12,241 bases of DNA. Origin: JBMYYE01 sp049609065. GTDB lineage: Bacteria; Pseudomonadota; Alphaproteobacteria; Rhodobacterales; Rhodobacteraceae. Under the pieces are notes generated by a model, which ran no database searches, was not told the DNA's origin, and saw only the letters and a program-made list of their open reading frames with translations. Made by a program: the position numbers and the translations under genes. The stretch covers positions 1 through 12,241 of the forward strand of contig JBMYYE010000069.1 of NCBI GenBank assembly GCA_049609065.1, in the 5' to 3' direction. Position 1 is the stretch's first letter. The number at the start of each line of letters is the position of its first letter. Shown here one piece after another: positions 1-7,470 of the stretch.

Positions 1-207
1 ACCATAGGTAAAAGCAAGAGCTGAAAGTTGAAAAATCGCTCCCGCTTCGCCTGCGCGCAGCGCCCGAAGCGCGGTGGCCATTTTATTTTGAAAAAGACGC
101 TGCCCTGACATTGCCCAATGTTCAAGCGCCGTCAGCAGGTTGAGTTGCCACACCATTAAAACCAACATGAGTAGGATCAGGGGGGTGATGTATTTTAGGG
201 CGCGCAT
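1..207 (-). CDS. NicO-family nickel/cobalt transporter, N-terminal part (cut by window edge)
   Basis: Only the first 69 codons are present; the gene continues beyond the left edge. The protein begins MRALKYITPL and has a hydrophobic first membrane segment at about residues 7-27. An amphipathic stretch follows, and the visible part ends in ALAFTYG. In NicO/RcnA-type Ni2+/Co2+ transporters a segment like this directly precedes the conserved His-rich membrane motif, which would lie just outside the window. The ATG sits inside the 3' end of the upstream DUF1007 gene (13-nt overlap), so translation is probably coupled. DUF1007 next to NicO is a familiar pairing, and it supports the call more than the short sequence does. 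The likely role is Ni/Co transport across the inner membrane. Direction and metal cannot be read from this fragment. Confidence 0.72.
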   Translation of the reverse strand, partial: MRALKYITPLILLMLVLMVWQLNLLTALEHWAMSGQRLFQNKMATALRALRAGEAGAIFQLSALAFTYG

Positions 208-836
208 GATAAAATCACCGTGTCAGAGAATGCTTCGCCCACTGCGGGGTAGTCATCATCGGTGTAAGATTGTGCCTCAGGCCCGTAGAGCATTTCTTCG
301 ACCAAAGAATAGGCCGCGTTTAGATCCGCTTGTAGAAGTTTCGCGCGGCACCCTTTGGCCTTGGCCTTTACCCCCCGCGAAATTGTGTATGCCACGTAAT
401 AAGAAGGGTCGAAGGCTTTGGCGCTGATGTTATCTTTTGGTGTGATTGGGGCTGCCAAGCTGCGGCGGTGGGTGCTTATGATGCGACCATTTTTCAAAAC
501 GGCGCGCGCGTCTTTCGGGCGAGACAGAGGGAGTTTCTTTTGGCCATCATAGAGATAGGTGTCGCCTTTGAAGTCAGGATCCCAGTTGGCGTCAAATCCG
601 CCAAGGGCTTTTTCTTCTTTTGGGGTGAGCTTGCCGTCGCCATCTTTATCCAAGCCGCGTTCTTCGAGGATGAGGAGTGAGTAATACTCATCATAAGCCC
701 AAGTGATTTCAATATCTGTCAGCGTACGACCTTGACCAAAAAGGAAGTTCAGACCGGTGTCGATAAAGATATGGGGATGTGCCAAGGCAGGGAGCGGGGA
801 AATCAGGACTGAAATCAGGAATAAGACGCGTATCAT
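195..836 (-). CDS. DUF1007 family periplasmic protein with an EF-hand-like loop
   Basis: This 213-aa protein has an N-terminal signal peptide: MIR, a hydrophobic core, then ALA at residues 17-19. Predicted cleavage leaves a mature protein beginning His-Pro-His-Ile-Phe, and the AHPHIF motif is a hallmark of DUF1007. Residues 63-74 fit a canonical EF-hand loop, with Asp at 63, 65 and 67, Gly 68 and Glu 74. This suggests Ca2+ or other divalent-metal binding. The family has no proven biochemical role but is commonly encoded beside NicO-type Ni/Co transporters, as here, so a periplasmic metal-handling or accessory role is inferred. The ATG at 836 lacks a clear Shine-Dalgarno sequence. The gene is separated from ppk2 upstream by 71 nt containing a terminator, so it is probably transcribed separately together with the transporter. 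Confidence 0.85.
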   Translation of the reverse strand: MIRVLFLISVLISPLPALAHPHIFIDTGLNFLFGQGRTLTDIEITWAYDEYYSLLILEERGLDKDGDGKLTPKEEKALGGFDANWDPDFKGDTYLYDGQKKLPLSRPKDARAVLKNGRIISTHRRSLAAPITPKDNISAKAFDPSYYVAYTISRGVKAKAKGCRAKLLQADLNAAYSLVEEMLYGPEAQSYTDDDYPAVGEAFSDTVILSCAP

Positions 837-853
837 GGCGCAAGGTAAACCAA

Positions 854-883
854 AAACGGCATCCTAAGACAAGGACGCCGTTT
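854..883 (-). terminator. Rho-independent terminator of ppk2
   Basis: An inverted repeat pairs AAACGGC (854-860) with GCCGTTT (877-883). The stem extends inward past one A-C mismatch by three more pairs and closes on an 8-nt loop. Read on the minus strand, the stem is followed by TTTTTGGTTT. It lies 24 nt past the ppk2 stop codon and before the DUF1007 gene, so it should end the ppk2 transcript. Confidence 0.72.
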
Positions 884-907
884 CATTAATTTTCATTTCA
901 GCAAAGA

Positions 908-1858
908 TTAGCCTTTGCGCTGATCTGGATGCAAAGACGCCCCCAAAATGTGATCTGCATTATGGATCACTTGACCCGCATGACCAATAATCAATGGATC
1001 TGGTGCGCATGCAATTTCAGGATCCTTATCTGGATACTCAATTGTAGATAGGAAATGACGCATACAGTTCAAACGCGCACGTTTTTTATCGTTGGATTTG
1101 ACCACGGTCCATGGTGCATCCGCTGTGTTTGTATAGAAGAACATGGCCTCTTTGGCCTCAGTGTAATCATCCCAACGATCCAAAGACGCAAGGTCCATCG
1201 GGGACAATTTCCAACGTTTAAGCGGATCTTGCTTGCGGCTTTCAAAGCGGCGACGCTGTTCTTCTTGGGTGACGGAGAACCAATATTTATAGAGACGAAT
1301 GCCAGAGCGCACGAGCATGCGTTCTACATCTGGGGCTTGGCGCATGAATTCGAGATATTCAGGTGGGGAACAGAACCCCATCACGCGTTCAACGCCTGCG
1401 CGGTTGTACCAAGAACGGTCATAGAAAACCATTTCGCCTTCTGTTGGGAGGTTTTCGATATAGCGTTGGAAAAACCACTGTCCGCGTTCGCGGTCCGTTG
1501 GTTTGTTGAGCGCCACAACACGCGCTTCGCGTGGATTGAGGTGTTCCATAAACCGTTTGATTGTCCCGCCTTTACCAGCTGCATCGCGGCCTTCAAATAG
1601 CAAGACGAATTTCTGACCCGTTTCACCAACCCATTTTTGGACCTTTAGAAGTTCGGATTGGATTTCCGCTTTTTCTTTTTCATACTGTTTTTTGCTGTAC
1701 TTCTCTGTGTAAGGATATTTGCCACCTTCGAACGCTTCGCGGATTTTATCAGGCGTTACGCTTGGAAAATTTTCTTTCTTTTCAGGGGTTTTCGCTACGG
1801 CAGCAGGCTTTGCTGGTGACGCTTTTGCACCAGTTGGTTTTGCGGTTGGCGTGGTCAT
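908..1858 (-). CDS. ppk2: Polyphosphate kinase 2 (PPK2 family)
   Basis: This 316-aa cytoplasmic enzyme transfers phosphate between polyphosphate and nucleotides (polyP + NDP/NTP). The core is unmistakable: a Walker A loop GRDAAGKGG at about residues 90-98, a Walker B region MVFYDRSWYNRAG at about 143-155, and a basic lid RRRFESRKQDPLKRW at about 202-216. Length and a single kinase domain fit the class I one-domain PPK2 enzymes. The first 25 or so residues are an Ala/Pro/Lys-rich tail outside the catalytic fold. The start is supported by an AAGGAG Shine-Dalgarno at 1865-1870, 6 nt before the ATG. The gene stands alone: a terminator follows it and a 123-nt intergenic region precedes it, containing an FNR-like palindrome. 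Class, and so preference for GDP, ADP or AMP, is inferred rather than shown. Confidence 0.95.
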   Translation of the reverse strand: MTTPTAKPTGAKASPAKPAAVAKTPEKKENFPSVTPDKIREAFEGGKYPYTEKYSKKQYEKEKAEIQSELLKVQKWVGETGQKFVLLFEGRDAAGKGGTIKRFMEHLNPREARVVALNKPTDRERGQWFFQRYIENLPTEGEMVFYDRSWYNRAGVERVMGFCSPPEYLEFMRQAPDVERMLVRSGIRLYKYWFSVTQEEQRRRFESRKQDPLKRWKLSPMDLASLDRWDDYTEAKEAMFFYTNTADAPWTVVKSNDKKRARLNCMRHFLSTIEYPDKDPEIACAPDPLIIGHAGQVIHNADHILGASLHPDQRKG

Positions 1859-1890
1859 ATATTTCTCCTTTAAACAGCAACGATGGCCCT

Positions 1891-1929
1891 ATGACATACA
1901 TCAACTGGCCTAGCCTTGATATGTGTCAA
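1891..1929 (-). promoter_or_regulatory. FNR/FnrL-type operator region upstream of ppk2
   Basis: On the minus strand, 1929-1916 reads TTGACACATATCAA. This fits the TTGA-N6-TCAA core of FNR/CRP-FNR family sites and matches TTGAT-N4-ATCAA at 9 of 10 positions. Its centre (about 1922.5) is 64 nt upstream of the ppk2 ATG. If it acts as an activator site at -41.5, transcription would start near 1881, leaving a short leader containing the Shine-Dalgarno. The -10 there is only a weak match (CATAGG). A poorer copy, TTGATGTATGTCAT, lies 25 nt closer at 1904-1891. The main palindrome is clear, but binding and direction of regulation are inferred. Confidence 0.55.
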
Positions 1930-1937
1930 GAATTTTA

Positions 1938-1954
1938 CATTTTGGTGCAAAATG
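1938..1954 (-). terminator. AT-rich hairpin after the AEC transporter gene (weak terminator candidate)
   Basis: CATTTTG (1938-1944) and CAAAATG (1948-1954) form a perfect 7-bp inverted repeat with a GTG loop, 28 nt downstream of the AEC stop codon. On the minus strand it is followed by TAAAATTCTTG, not a real U-tract, so it would be a poor intrinsic terminator. A second pair, ATTTTAC (1932-1938) and GTAAAAT (1971-1977), surrounds it and could form an alternative stem. This is the only terminator-like structure between the seven-gene run and ppk2. Confidence 0.3.
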
Positions 1955-1981
1955 CCGTTTATTTACCATAGTAAAATGGGG

Positions 1982-2914
1982 TCACGTCCCCAACAGCGTG
2001 ATCCATCCCCATGCCGTAATAATAGTCAGCGCAGTTGCAATTAAAACGGTTGATGCGGCCACGCGCGTGGCTTTGCCATACATATTGGCAAAGAGATACG
2101 TGTTGATCCCAGGTGCCATGGCCGCCGTTAGCACAGCCGAGCGAAAAGCGTCTTCTGGCAGGTTGAAAAAACGGCCCAAACCCCATGTGATGGCCGGGTG
2201 AATAATGAGCGAGAGCAGGCAAAGATAGGCAATGATTTTTATATCCCCATCAGGGCGGTACCGATAAAGCACGCCACCCAAGCCAAAAAGGGCCGCAGGC
2301 AGCGCGGATTGTTTGATCAAATCGAGCGCCACGCCAGCTGCGTTTGGAACGATGATCCCAGAGAGGTTCACAAAAATGCCCAGCATAATGGCAACCACAA
2401 GCGCGTTTTTAAACATGGCCCGAATGACCGATGTGGCCGTCGCCCGAAGCCCCGTGCCTTTGCCACGGATGAATTCCATGACAGATATGCCAAGGGCATA
2501 GCAAAAAGGCGCGTGGATAGAGACGATGGCAAAATTTGCCTCAAGGGCGTCAGGCCCATAGGCGCGTTCCGTGATGGCAACACCCAAAAGAAGCGAGTTG
2601 GAAAAAAGTCCAACAAAACCGATGGCAACGCTGTCCTCCCAATCGCGGCCAAATAGAAAACGCCCGCCCAAGAGGCCAAGAGTAAACCCCGCAACTGCGC
2701 CTGTGTAAAAGCTAATAAGCAGATGCGCGTCAAAGTTTTGCCCGAGGTTGAGCTGAGAAATGGCCCGAAATAGTAAAACAGGGATGGCAAAATTTTGGGC
2801 GTATTTCATGATGCCATCGATCACGGAATGATCGAAATAGTTTCGCCAGACCGTCACATACCCCGCCCCCACAAGGAGAAAGACAGGTAAGATGACGTCA
2901 ATCAGGGCTTGCAT
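1982..2914 (-). CDS. AEC (auxin efflux carrier) family transporter
   Basis: This 310-aa integral inner-membrane protein has about ten hydrophobic segments arranged as two blocks around a polar central loop (near residues 150-165). The N-terminus, IDVILPVFLLVGAGYV, and the following helix with FAIPVLLFRAIS are typical of bacterial AEC carriers. The family moves organic anions, such as malonate or malate in characterised members, but the substrate here cannot be told from sequence. Its ATG overlaps the upstream hydrolase stop codon by one base (TGATG) and has no good Shine-Dalgarno, so translation is probably coupled. It is the last gene of the seven-gene run. No functional link to the tmk-holB genes is evident; it may simply be carried in the operon. 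Confidence 0.88.
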   Translation of the reverse strand: MQALIDVILPVFLLVGAGYVTVWRNYFDHSVIDGIMKYAQNFAIPVLLFRAISQLNLGQNFDAHLLISFYTGAVAGFTLGLLGGRFLFGRDWEDSVAIGFVGLFSNSLLLGVAITERAYGPDALEANFAIVSIHAPFCYALGISVMEFIRGKGTGLRATATSVIRAMFKNALVVAIMLGIFVNLSGIIVPNAAGVALDLIKQSALPAALFGLGGVLYRYRPDGDIKIIAYLCLLSLIIHPAITWGLGRFFNLPEDAFRSAVLTAAMAPGINTYLFANMYGKATRVAASTVLIATALTIITAWGWITLLGT

Positions 2915-3711
2915 CAGACAGGCATTTCGATGACGCGCCCGTCATAGGCAGGGCTCACATGATCGGGCGTTTCACGTGCCACATCGTCATGGTCGAGATC
3001 AATATGCATATTGGTGAGGATCGCTTCTTTCGGGGCCATATGGTCAATCCATTGAAGCGCGAGATCAAGATGCGCATGGGTCGGATGCGGATCACGCCTA
3101 AGAGCGTCCAAAACCCACATATCCAAGCCCTCAAGCAAGGACCACGTTTCATCGTAAATCTCTGAGACATCAGGAAGGTAGGCAAAGTTTGCAACCCGAA
3201 AGCCAAGGGCATCAATGCGCCCATGTTTGACCTTAAGAGGGGTGAGGGTAATTGGACCGCCTGCGCCATCGACCGTGATCGGACCTTCGATGATCTTCAT
3301 GTCGCAGATTGGCGGATAGGCGGAGCCTTCGGGCTGCACAAATGCATACCCAAAGCGAGAATAGAGATCGGTTTGCGTTGGCATATCAGCCCAAACATTC
3401 AACCGTTTTCGGCTCAAAAATACCAATTGGCGCAGATCATCCAGCCCATGCATGTGATCGGCATGAGCATGGGTGTAAACCACCGCATCGAGGTGATCAA
3501 TTTTGGTTTTGATAAGCTGTTCGCGCATATCAGGGGAGGTGTCGATCAACACCCGCGTGGTACCAGTCCCTGACACCCGTTCCACCAAAAGCGAACAGCG
3601 TAGGCGGCGGTTTTTGGGGTTTTGCGGGTCACATTGTCCCCAAATATCCCCAATGCGCGGCACCCCACCAGAGGAGCCACAGCCAAGGATCGTAAACCGG
3701 TATTTATCCAT
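2914..3711 (-). CDS. MBL-fold metallo-hydrolase, PhnP-like
   Basis: This 265-aa protein has a metallo-beta-lactamase fold. The metal site is seen as HAHADH at about residues 81-86 (the HxHxDH motif). Further candidate ligands are His in VKHGRID, Asp in YLPDVSEI and His in TNMHIDLDH near the C-terminus. The N-terminus, FTILGCGSSGGVPRIG with GQCDP shortly after, is characteristic of the PhnP-like subgroup, whose characterised member is a phosphodiesterase acting on cyclic phosphate. The substrate here is unknown. I start it at 3711: an AAGGGG Shine-Dalgarno precedes this ATG by 7 nt, and the conserved strand begins immediately. A longer reading to 3768 would add 19 poorly conserved residues and overlap tatD. 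It starts one base after the TatD stop and shares a base with the next gene. Confidence 0.88.
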   Translation of the reverse strand: MDKYRFTILGCGSSGGVPRIGDIWGQCDPQNPKNRRLRCSLLVERVSGTGTTRVLIDTSPDMREQLIKTKIDHLDAVVYTHAHADHMHGLDDLRQLVFLSRKRLNVWADMPTQTDLYSRFGYAFVQPEGSAYPPICDMKIIEGPITVDGAGGPITLTPLKVKHGRIDALGFRVANFAYLPDVSEIYDETWSLLEGLDMWVLDALRRDPHPTHAHLDLALQWIDHMAPKEAILTNMHIDLDHDDVARETPDHVSPAYDGRVIEMPV

Positions 3712-3712
3712 T

Positions 3713-4513
3713 CTAATCCCCTTTATAAGCCGCGACTTTGGTGAACAGGCGTTCAAAATTCGCCTCAAGCTGAGCTGCGAAATCTAGGTAATCCATGTCA
3801 AATATATCCGCGCCGACTTGGGCTGTTAGTGCACTATAGGCTGGTTCATTCCGTTTGCCACGATGCGGAGGCGGCGCAAGGTACGGCGCGTCAGTTTCTA
3901 CCAAAATTCGGTCCAGGGGGGCGGCTTTGAAAATATCACGCACCTCTTGGGATTTTGGAAAAGTCGCAATGCCGGACATGGACAGATAAAATCCCAAATC
4001 AAGCGCGGCACGTGCCAATTCAGGGGAGGAGGAAAAACAATGCATCACACAAGAATACCCCCCGTTTTTATGTTCTTCACTTAAAATGCGCGCCATATCG
4101 TCATCTGCTGCCCGTGCATGGATAATCAAAGGGAGCCCCGTTTGTCGTGCCGCTTCGATATGGATGCGCAGGCTGTCTTGCTGAATGCGTTTGCTGTCTG
4201 ATGTGTAATGATAATCGAGCCCGGTTTCCCCGATGCCAACAAATTTCGGATGCGCCGCAAGGGCTGTGAGGTCCTCAACTGAAACAAGGTCCTCATCCGC
4301 AGCCGACATGGGGTGGGTGCCCGCCGCCCAAAAAACGGGGGCGTAGCGATCGGCAATGTCGCGTACTTGCGGGACGTTTTTCATCTTCGTGCAGATCGTG
4401 ATCATGCGCTTTACGCCCGCATGATTGGCGCGCGCAATGATGTCATCACGCTCCGCATCAAAATCGGGGAAATCAAGGTGACAATGGCTGTCAGAAATTA
4501 CAGGAACGGTCAT
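3713..4513 (-). CDS. ycfH: TatD family hydrolase (YcfH type), metal-dependent DNase-like
   Basis: This 266-aa TIM-barrel metallohydrolase of the amidohydrolase superfamily carries all the expected metal-site motifs. They are DSHCHLD (His10, His12), GIGETGLDYH (Glu96), IIHAR (His132), MHCFS (His158) and VETDAPYL (Asp208), followed by RGKRNEP. Family members include 3'-5' exonucleases and DNases acting on damaged or single-stranded DNA, but the role of the YcfH branch is less settled. The order tmk-holB-ycfH is the same as in Escherichia coli, which supports the assignment and hints at a DNA-maintenance role. It starts 8 nt after the holB stop, with a purine-rich AGGGGG ribosome-binding site overlapping that junction. 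Confidence 0.92.
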   Translation of the reverse strand: MTVPVISDSHCHLDFPDFDAERDDIIARANHAGVKRMITICTKMKNVPQVRDIADRYAPVFWAAGTHPMSAADEDLVSVEDLTALAAHPKFVGIGETGLDYHYTSDSKRIQQDSLRIHIEAARQTGLPLIIHARAADDDMARILSEEHKNGGYSCVMHCFSSSPELARAALDLGFYLSMSGIATFPKSQEVRDIFKAAPLDRILVETDAPYLAPPPHRGKRNEPAYSALTAQVGADIFDMDYLDFAAQLEANFERLFTKVAAYKGD

Positions 4514-4521
4514 AGCACCCC

Positions 4522-5658
4522 CTAACGCGCCGCAAGCTTTGAAGCGCAGGTTTCAATTTTAAAAAACATATCCAAGATGAGCGCGGCTGGATCAAGGTTC
4601 ACGGATTTCCCGCGGCGTGCCCGTGCCGATAGCTCTTGTTGAAGATTGGCCCATGCCCGTGCGGCGGTTGCATCAGGGGCGAGGCGCATGAAAAGATCAC
4701 GTTCACCATCGGTGGCTTCGTCTTGGCCGACATGCCCGCGCGCGCCAGAGCGTGCAAGGCGCGCCAAAAAGAGATCCATCATATCCAAAATGAGGTCAAA
4801 TCGTCCAAGTTGCGAACGATCAGCCGCACTTTCGGCCAATTGGATTGCAGCCTCACGATCATGGCCTGGGAGGCTTGCAAAAATGCGGGCGATTTCGCGG
4901 TATATTTGTGCACCGTCTTGCGCCAGCAATTCCACCGCACGCCCGGCGGAGCCTTCGGCAAGCGCGTTGAGCGCTGCAGGATTTCCCTCTGGATCAACGC
5001 CTGCATTTTGCAAGGCCGCCATCAAGGTGTCGGTTGCAAGGGTCTGACAGCGCAACTCACGACAGCGCGAGCGGATGGTCGGCAGGAGTTTAGACGGCTG
5101 GTGAGAAACCAGCAGCAAAAATGCATCTTCTGGCGGCTCTTCCAAGAGCTTCAAAATAGCATTTGCGGCATTCACATTCATTTCATCCGCTGCATCCACA
5201 ATTACCACACGGCGCCCGCCATCGGTGGCGGACATGGCAAAGAAATTTTTGAGTTTACGGACCTCATCAACGGTGATGTCTTGTTTGAACTTTTTGGTTT
5301 TTTCGTCATAGCGCCGGCGCAAAAGAAAGAGCCGTGGCTCAGACAATGCCAACATGCGGTGTGACACAGGATGATCATTGCTGATTGTGATATCGGTTGG
5401 GGCAGGGGCGACATCATCAAACATTCCGCCGCCTTGTTCCACGGGCTGTGCCAGCAAAAAGCGGGCAATCCGCCACGCAAGCGTCGCCTTGCCAACGCCG
5501 CGCGGCCCTGTGATCAGCCAGCCATGATGCAACCGTTGACTGTTATAGGCGTCAAGAAATGCGGTTTCGGCCTTGTTTTGGCCAAGCAAAACATGGGTTT
5601 CACGCGGATGAGGCGCGGCATCGAGCTGGTCAGCTTGGGGAAGATCGAGATCAGACAT
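4522..5658 (-). CDS. holB: DNA polymerase III subunit delta' (clamp loader)
   Basis: This 378-aa AAA+ protein is the delta' subunit of the clamp-loader complex, which loads the sliding clamp onto primed DNA. Visible are the P-loop GPRGVGKAT (residues 51-59), a Walker B-like VVIVDAADEM (150-159), LLEEPPEDAFLLLVSHQP, and the SRC motif in TIRSRCREL (about residue 196). The P-loop carries Ala where Thr or Ser is usual, and the four-cysteine zinc module of E. coli delta' is absent: residues 60-120 contain no Cys. Both fit delta' acting as a largely non-hydrolysing stator. The ATG lies inside tmk (8-nt overlap) with an AAGGGA ribosome-binding site, so translation is probably coupled. Confidence 0.93.
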   Translation of the reverse strand: MSDLDLPQADQLDAAPHPRETHVLLGQNKAETAFLDAYNSQRLHHGWLITGPRGVGKATLAWRIARFLLAQPVEQGGGMFDDVAPAPTDITISNDHPVSHRMLALSEPRLFLLRRRYDEKTKKFKQDITVDEVRKLKNFFAMSATDGGRRVVIVDAADEMNVNAANAILKLLEEPPEDAFLLLVSHQPSKLLPTIRSRCRELRCQTLATDTLMAALQNAGVDPEGNPAALNALAEGSAGRAVELLAQDGAQIYREIARIFASLPGHDREAAIQLAESAADRSQLGRFDLILDMMDLFLARLARSGARGHVGQDEATDGERDLFMRLAPDATAARAWANLQQELSARARRGKSVNLDPAALILDMFFKIETCASKLAAR

Positions 5659-6295
5659 GATCCCTTTTTAGGTGGTTTTCTACGATTGCCAAGACCTGAT
5701 CGGAAATCTCTTGAATTTCCCCACGCCCATCAACGGTGTGAATGCGCGGTTCACGTTTGGCCAGCGCAAGAAACCCCGCATGGAGCGCCTCTTGGAAAGG
5801 GAGGCCAAAGTCCTCGAAGCGATCTTCGCCGGAATTGCGCGCAAGCCCACGCATGAGCGCCGTTTGGGGATCCATATCCACAAGGATGGTCACATCTGGA
5901 TTGCGGCCAATCATCAAATCATGAAGCGCATCCACGGTTTGTGTTAGCTCAGCGCGTGCCGCACCTTGATAGACACGTGTGCTATCGGCAAAACGATCGG
6001 TAATGACGATTTTACCTTCGGCAAGCGCAGGAAGAATGGTTTTTTCCAAATGATCACGGCGCGCCGCCGTGAATAGTAGAATTTCCGTTTCTGGGGACCA
6101 GCGATCAGGGTCGCCTTGAACCAAAAGTGCGCGAATTTCTTCTGCGCCATGTGAACCGCCTGGTTCGCGGGTCAAAACCGTGTCATAGCCAAGGACGCTT
6201 AAGCGTGCAGCGAGTTCTTTGGCTTGCGTTGATTTTCCGCTCCCATCGATGCCTTCAAAGCTGACGAATAGTCCTTTTTTATGAGGGCTACTCAT
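5651..6295 (-). CDS. tmk: Thymidylate (dTMP) kinase
   Basis: This 214-aa cytoplasmic enzyme phosphorylates dTMP to dTDP with ATP, an essential step to dTTP. The motifs are complete: P-loop FEGIDGSGKST at about residues 13-23, the REPGG substrate loop at about 43-47, the DRF motif at about 100-102 followed by DSTRVYQGAAR, and a lid around residues 152-161. Length fits the family. The ATG overlaps the stop codon of the upstream carboxypeptidase gene (ATGA), and holB begins inside its 3' end. It therefore sits in the middle of a translationally coupled series and directly links precursor supply with the clamp loader encoded next. Confidence 0.96.
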   Translation of the reverse strand: MSSPHKKGLFVSFEGIDGSGKSTQAKELAARLSVLGYDTVLTREPGGSHGAEEIRALLVQGDPDRWSPETEILLFTAARRDHLEKTILPALAEGKIVITDRFADSTRVYQGAARAELTQTVDALHDLMIGRNPDVTILVDMDPQTALMRGLARNSGEDRFEDFGLPFQEALHAGFLALAKREPRIHTVDGRGEIQEISDQVLAIVENHLKRDHV

Positions 6296-7458
6296 TGGGC
6301 GTCCGCTGCGCCAAAAAGGCCCATGATGTTTGCATTTACCGTGCGAAACGCCGTGCCTATGCGGTTTAAGAAGCCCCCTTTTGCAACGTCTTCACCTGCG
6401 ATGAGCTTGTGGCGTGTGGCCAAAAGGGTCCCGTTTTTCACCGTCAGCGTGCCGATTTCATCACCCGCATTAATCGGAGCAATAAGAGGGGTGTTGTAGA
6501 TGATTTCCGTGATGGTTTCATCGGTTCCAGTCACAGATTTGAGGGTCACAATATCCTCAGATAGAACGGCTTTAACGCTCGACTGCTGGCCCCGATATAC
6601 GGGGAGATCGGCGATGGGTTGGTTTTTTTTTGCCTGTGTTTGCAACGTGAACTGGCGAAACGCCCATGTCATAATGCGTTCGGCTTCTGTGGCGCGTTCG
6701 CGTTCGCTCTCAAGCCCAGTGATCACGGCGATTACGCGTCGATCACCTTTTTGCGCGGAGCCAACAAGCCCATAGCCTGCTTCTTGTGTGTGACCCGTTT
6801 TGAAGCCATCGGCCCCAATGCCAAGTTTCAACAAAGGGTTGCGGTTGTTTTTGTTGTCTGGCGCACGGCCATCAAAGAGAAACTCGCGTTCGGCAAAAAG
6901 ATAATAATGCTCTGGAAAATCAGACAGCAATCGCGCGGCCAATATCCCAAGGTCGCGCATGCTCATGCGTTGTTTGGGGTGTGGCCAGCCATTGGAGTTT
7001 CCAAATGTGGAATTCTCCATCCCAAGCGCGCGGGCGCGTTCGGTCATCATGGTGGCGAAATGCTCTTCGGTGCCGTTGGTGGAAAGGGCCTCTGCCAAAA
7101 CGGCGCAGGCATCGTTGCCAGATAGGATGATCACGCCTTTAAGAAGGTCCAGAACGCTCACCCGATCGCGGGTGGTCAAAAACATAGTGGAACCACCGTA
7201 ATTCATCGCATGCTGTGACACAGGGAGGCGTTCATTTAACGACAAACGCCCATCGCGCAAGGCTTCGAATGTCATGTAGACGGTCATCAGTTTTGACATG
7301 GAGGCAGGCGGCAAGGCTTGATTTGCGTTTTTCTCCAAAAGAACGGTATCTGTCGTCAGGTCATAAACATATGCCGCGCGGGCATTTGTTGTGAATTCCT
7401 GAGCATGGCTGAGGCCGAATTGCATGAAAAATGCAATGATAACCAAGACGTAGCGCAT
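6292..7458 (-). CDS. D-alanyl-D-alanine carboxypeptidase (PBP5/6, DacA-like)
   Basis: This 388-aa secreted penicillin-binding protein trims the terminal D-Ala from peptidoglycan pentapeptides in the periplasm. A signal peptide covers residues 1-19, with cleavage likely after SHA. The three active-site motifs are in order: S53-M-S-K56, S113-G-N115 and K220-T-G222. The C-terminal third fits the beta-rich PBP5-C domain, including DLPVYRGQQSSV and later AGDEIGTLTVKNG. The last residues resemble the amphipathic anchor of PBP5/6. It starts 12 nt after the RlpA-like gene, with an AAGGA ribosome-binding site overlapping that gene's stop codon, and ends overlapping tmk by 4 nt. The rlpA-dacA adjacency is also found in E. 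coli. Confidence 0.94.
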   Translation of the reverse strand: MRYVLVIIAFFMQFGLSHAQEFTTNARAAYVYDLTTDTVLLEKNANQALPPASMSKLMTVYMTFEALRDGRLSLNERLPVSQHAMNYGGSTMFLTTRDRVSVLDLLKGVIILSGNDACAVLAEALSTNGTEEHFATMMTERARALGMENSTFGNSNGWPHPKQRMSMRDLGILAARLLSDFPEHYYLFAEREFLFDGRAPDNKNNRNPLLKLGIGADGFKTGHTQEAGYGLVGSAQKGDRRVIAVITGLESERERATEAERIMTWAFRQFTLQTQAKKNQPIADLPVYRGQQSSVKAVLSEDIVTLKSVTGTDETITEIIYNTPLIAPINAGDEIGTLTVKNGTLLATRHKLIAGEDVAKGGFLNRIGTAFRTVNANIMGLFGAADAQ

Positions 7459-7470
7459 GTGAGGGATCCT

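Noticed and set aside
1055..1600. 181-codon plus-strand reading opposite ppk2
   Set aside because: Shadow of ppk2, which has complete catalytic motifs on the other strand.
4636..5364. Long plus-strand reading opposite holB (242 codons)
   Set aside because: It mirrors the strong holB coding frame; Cys/His-rich nonsense composition and no domain.
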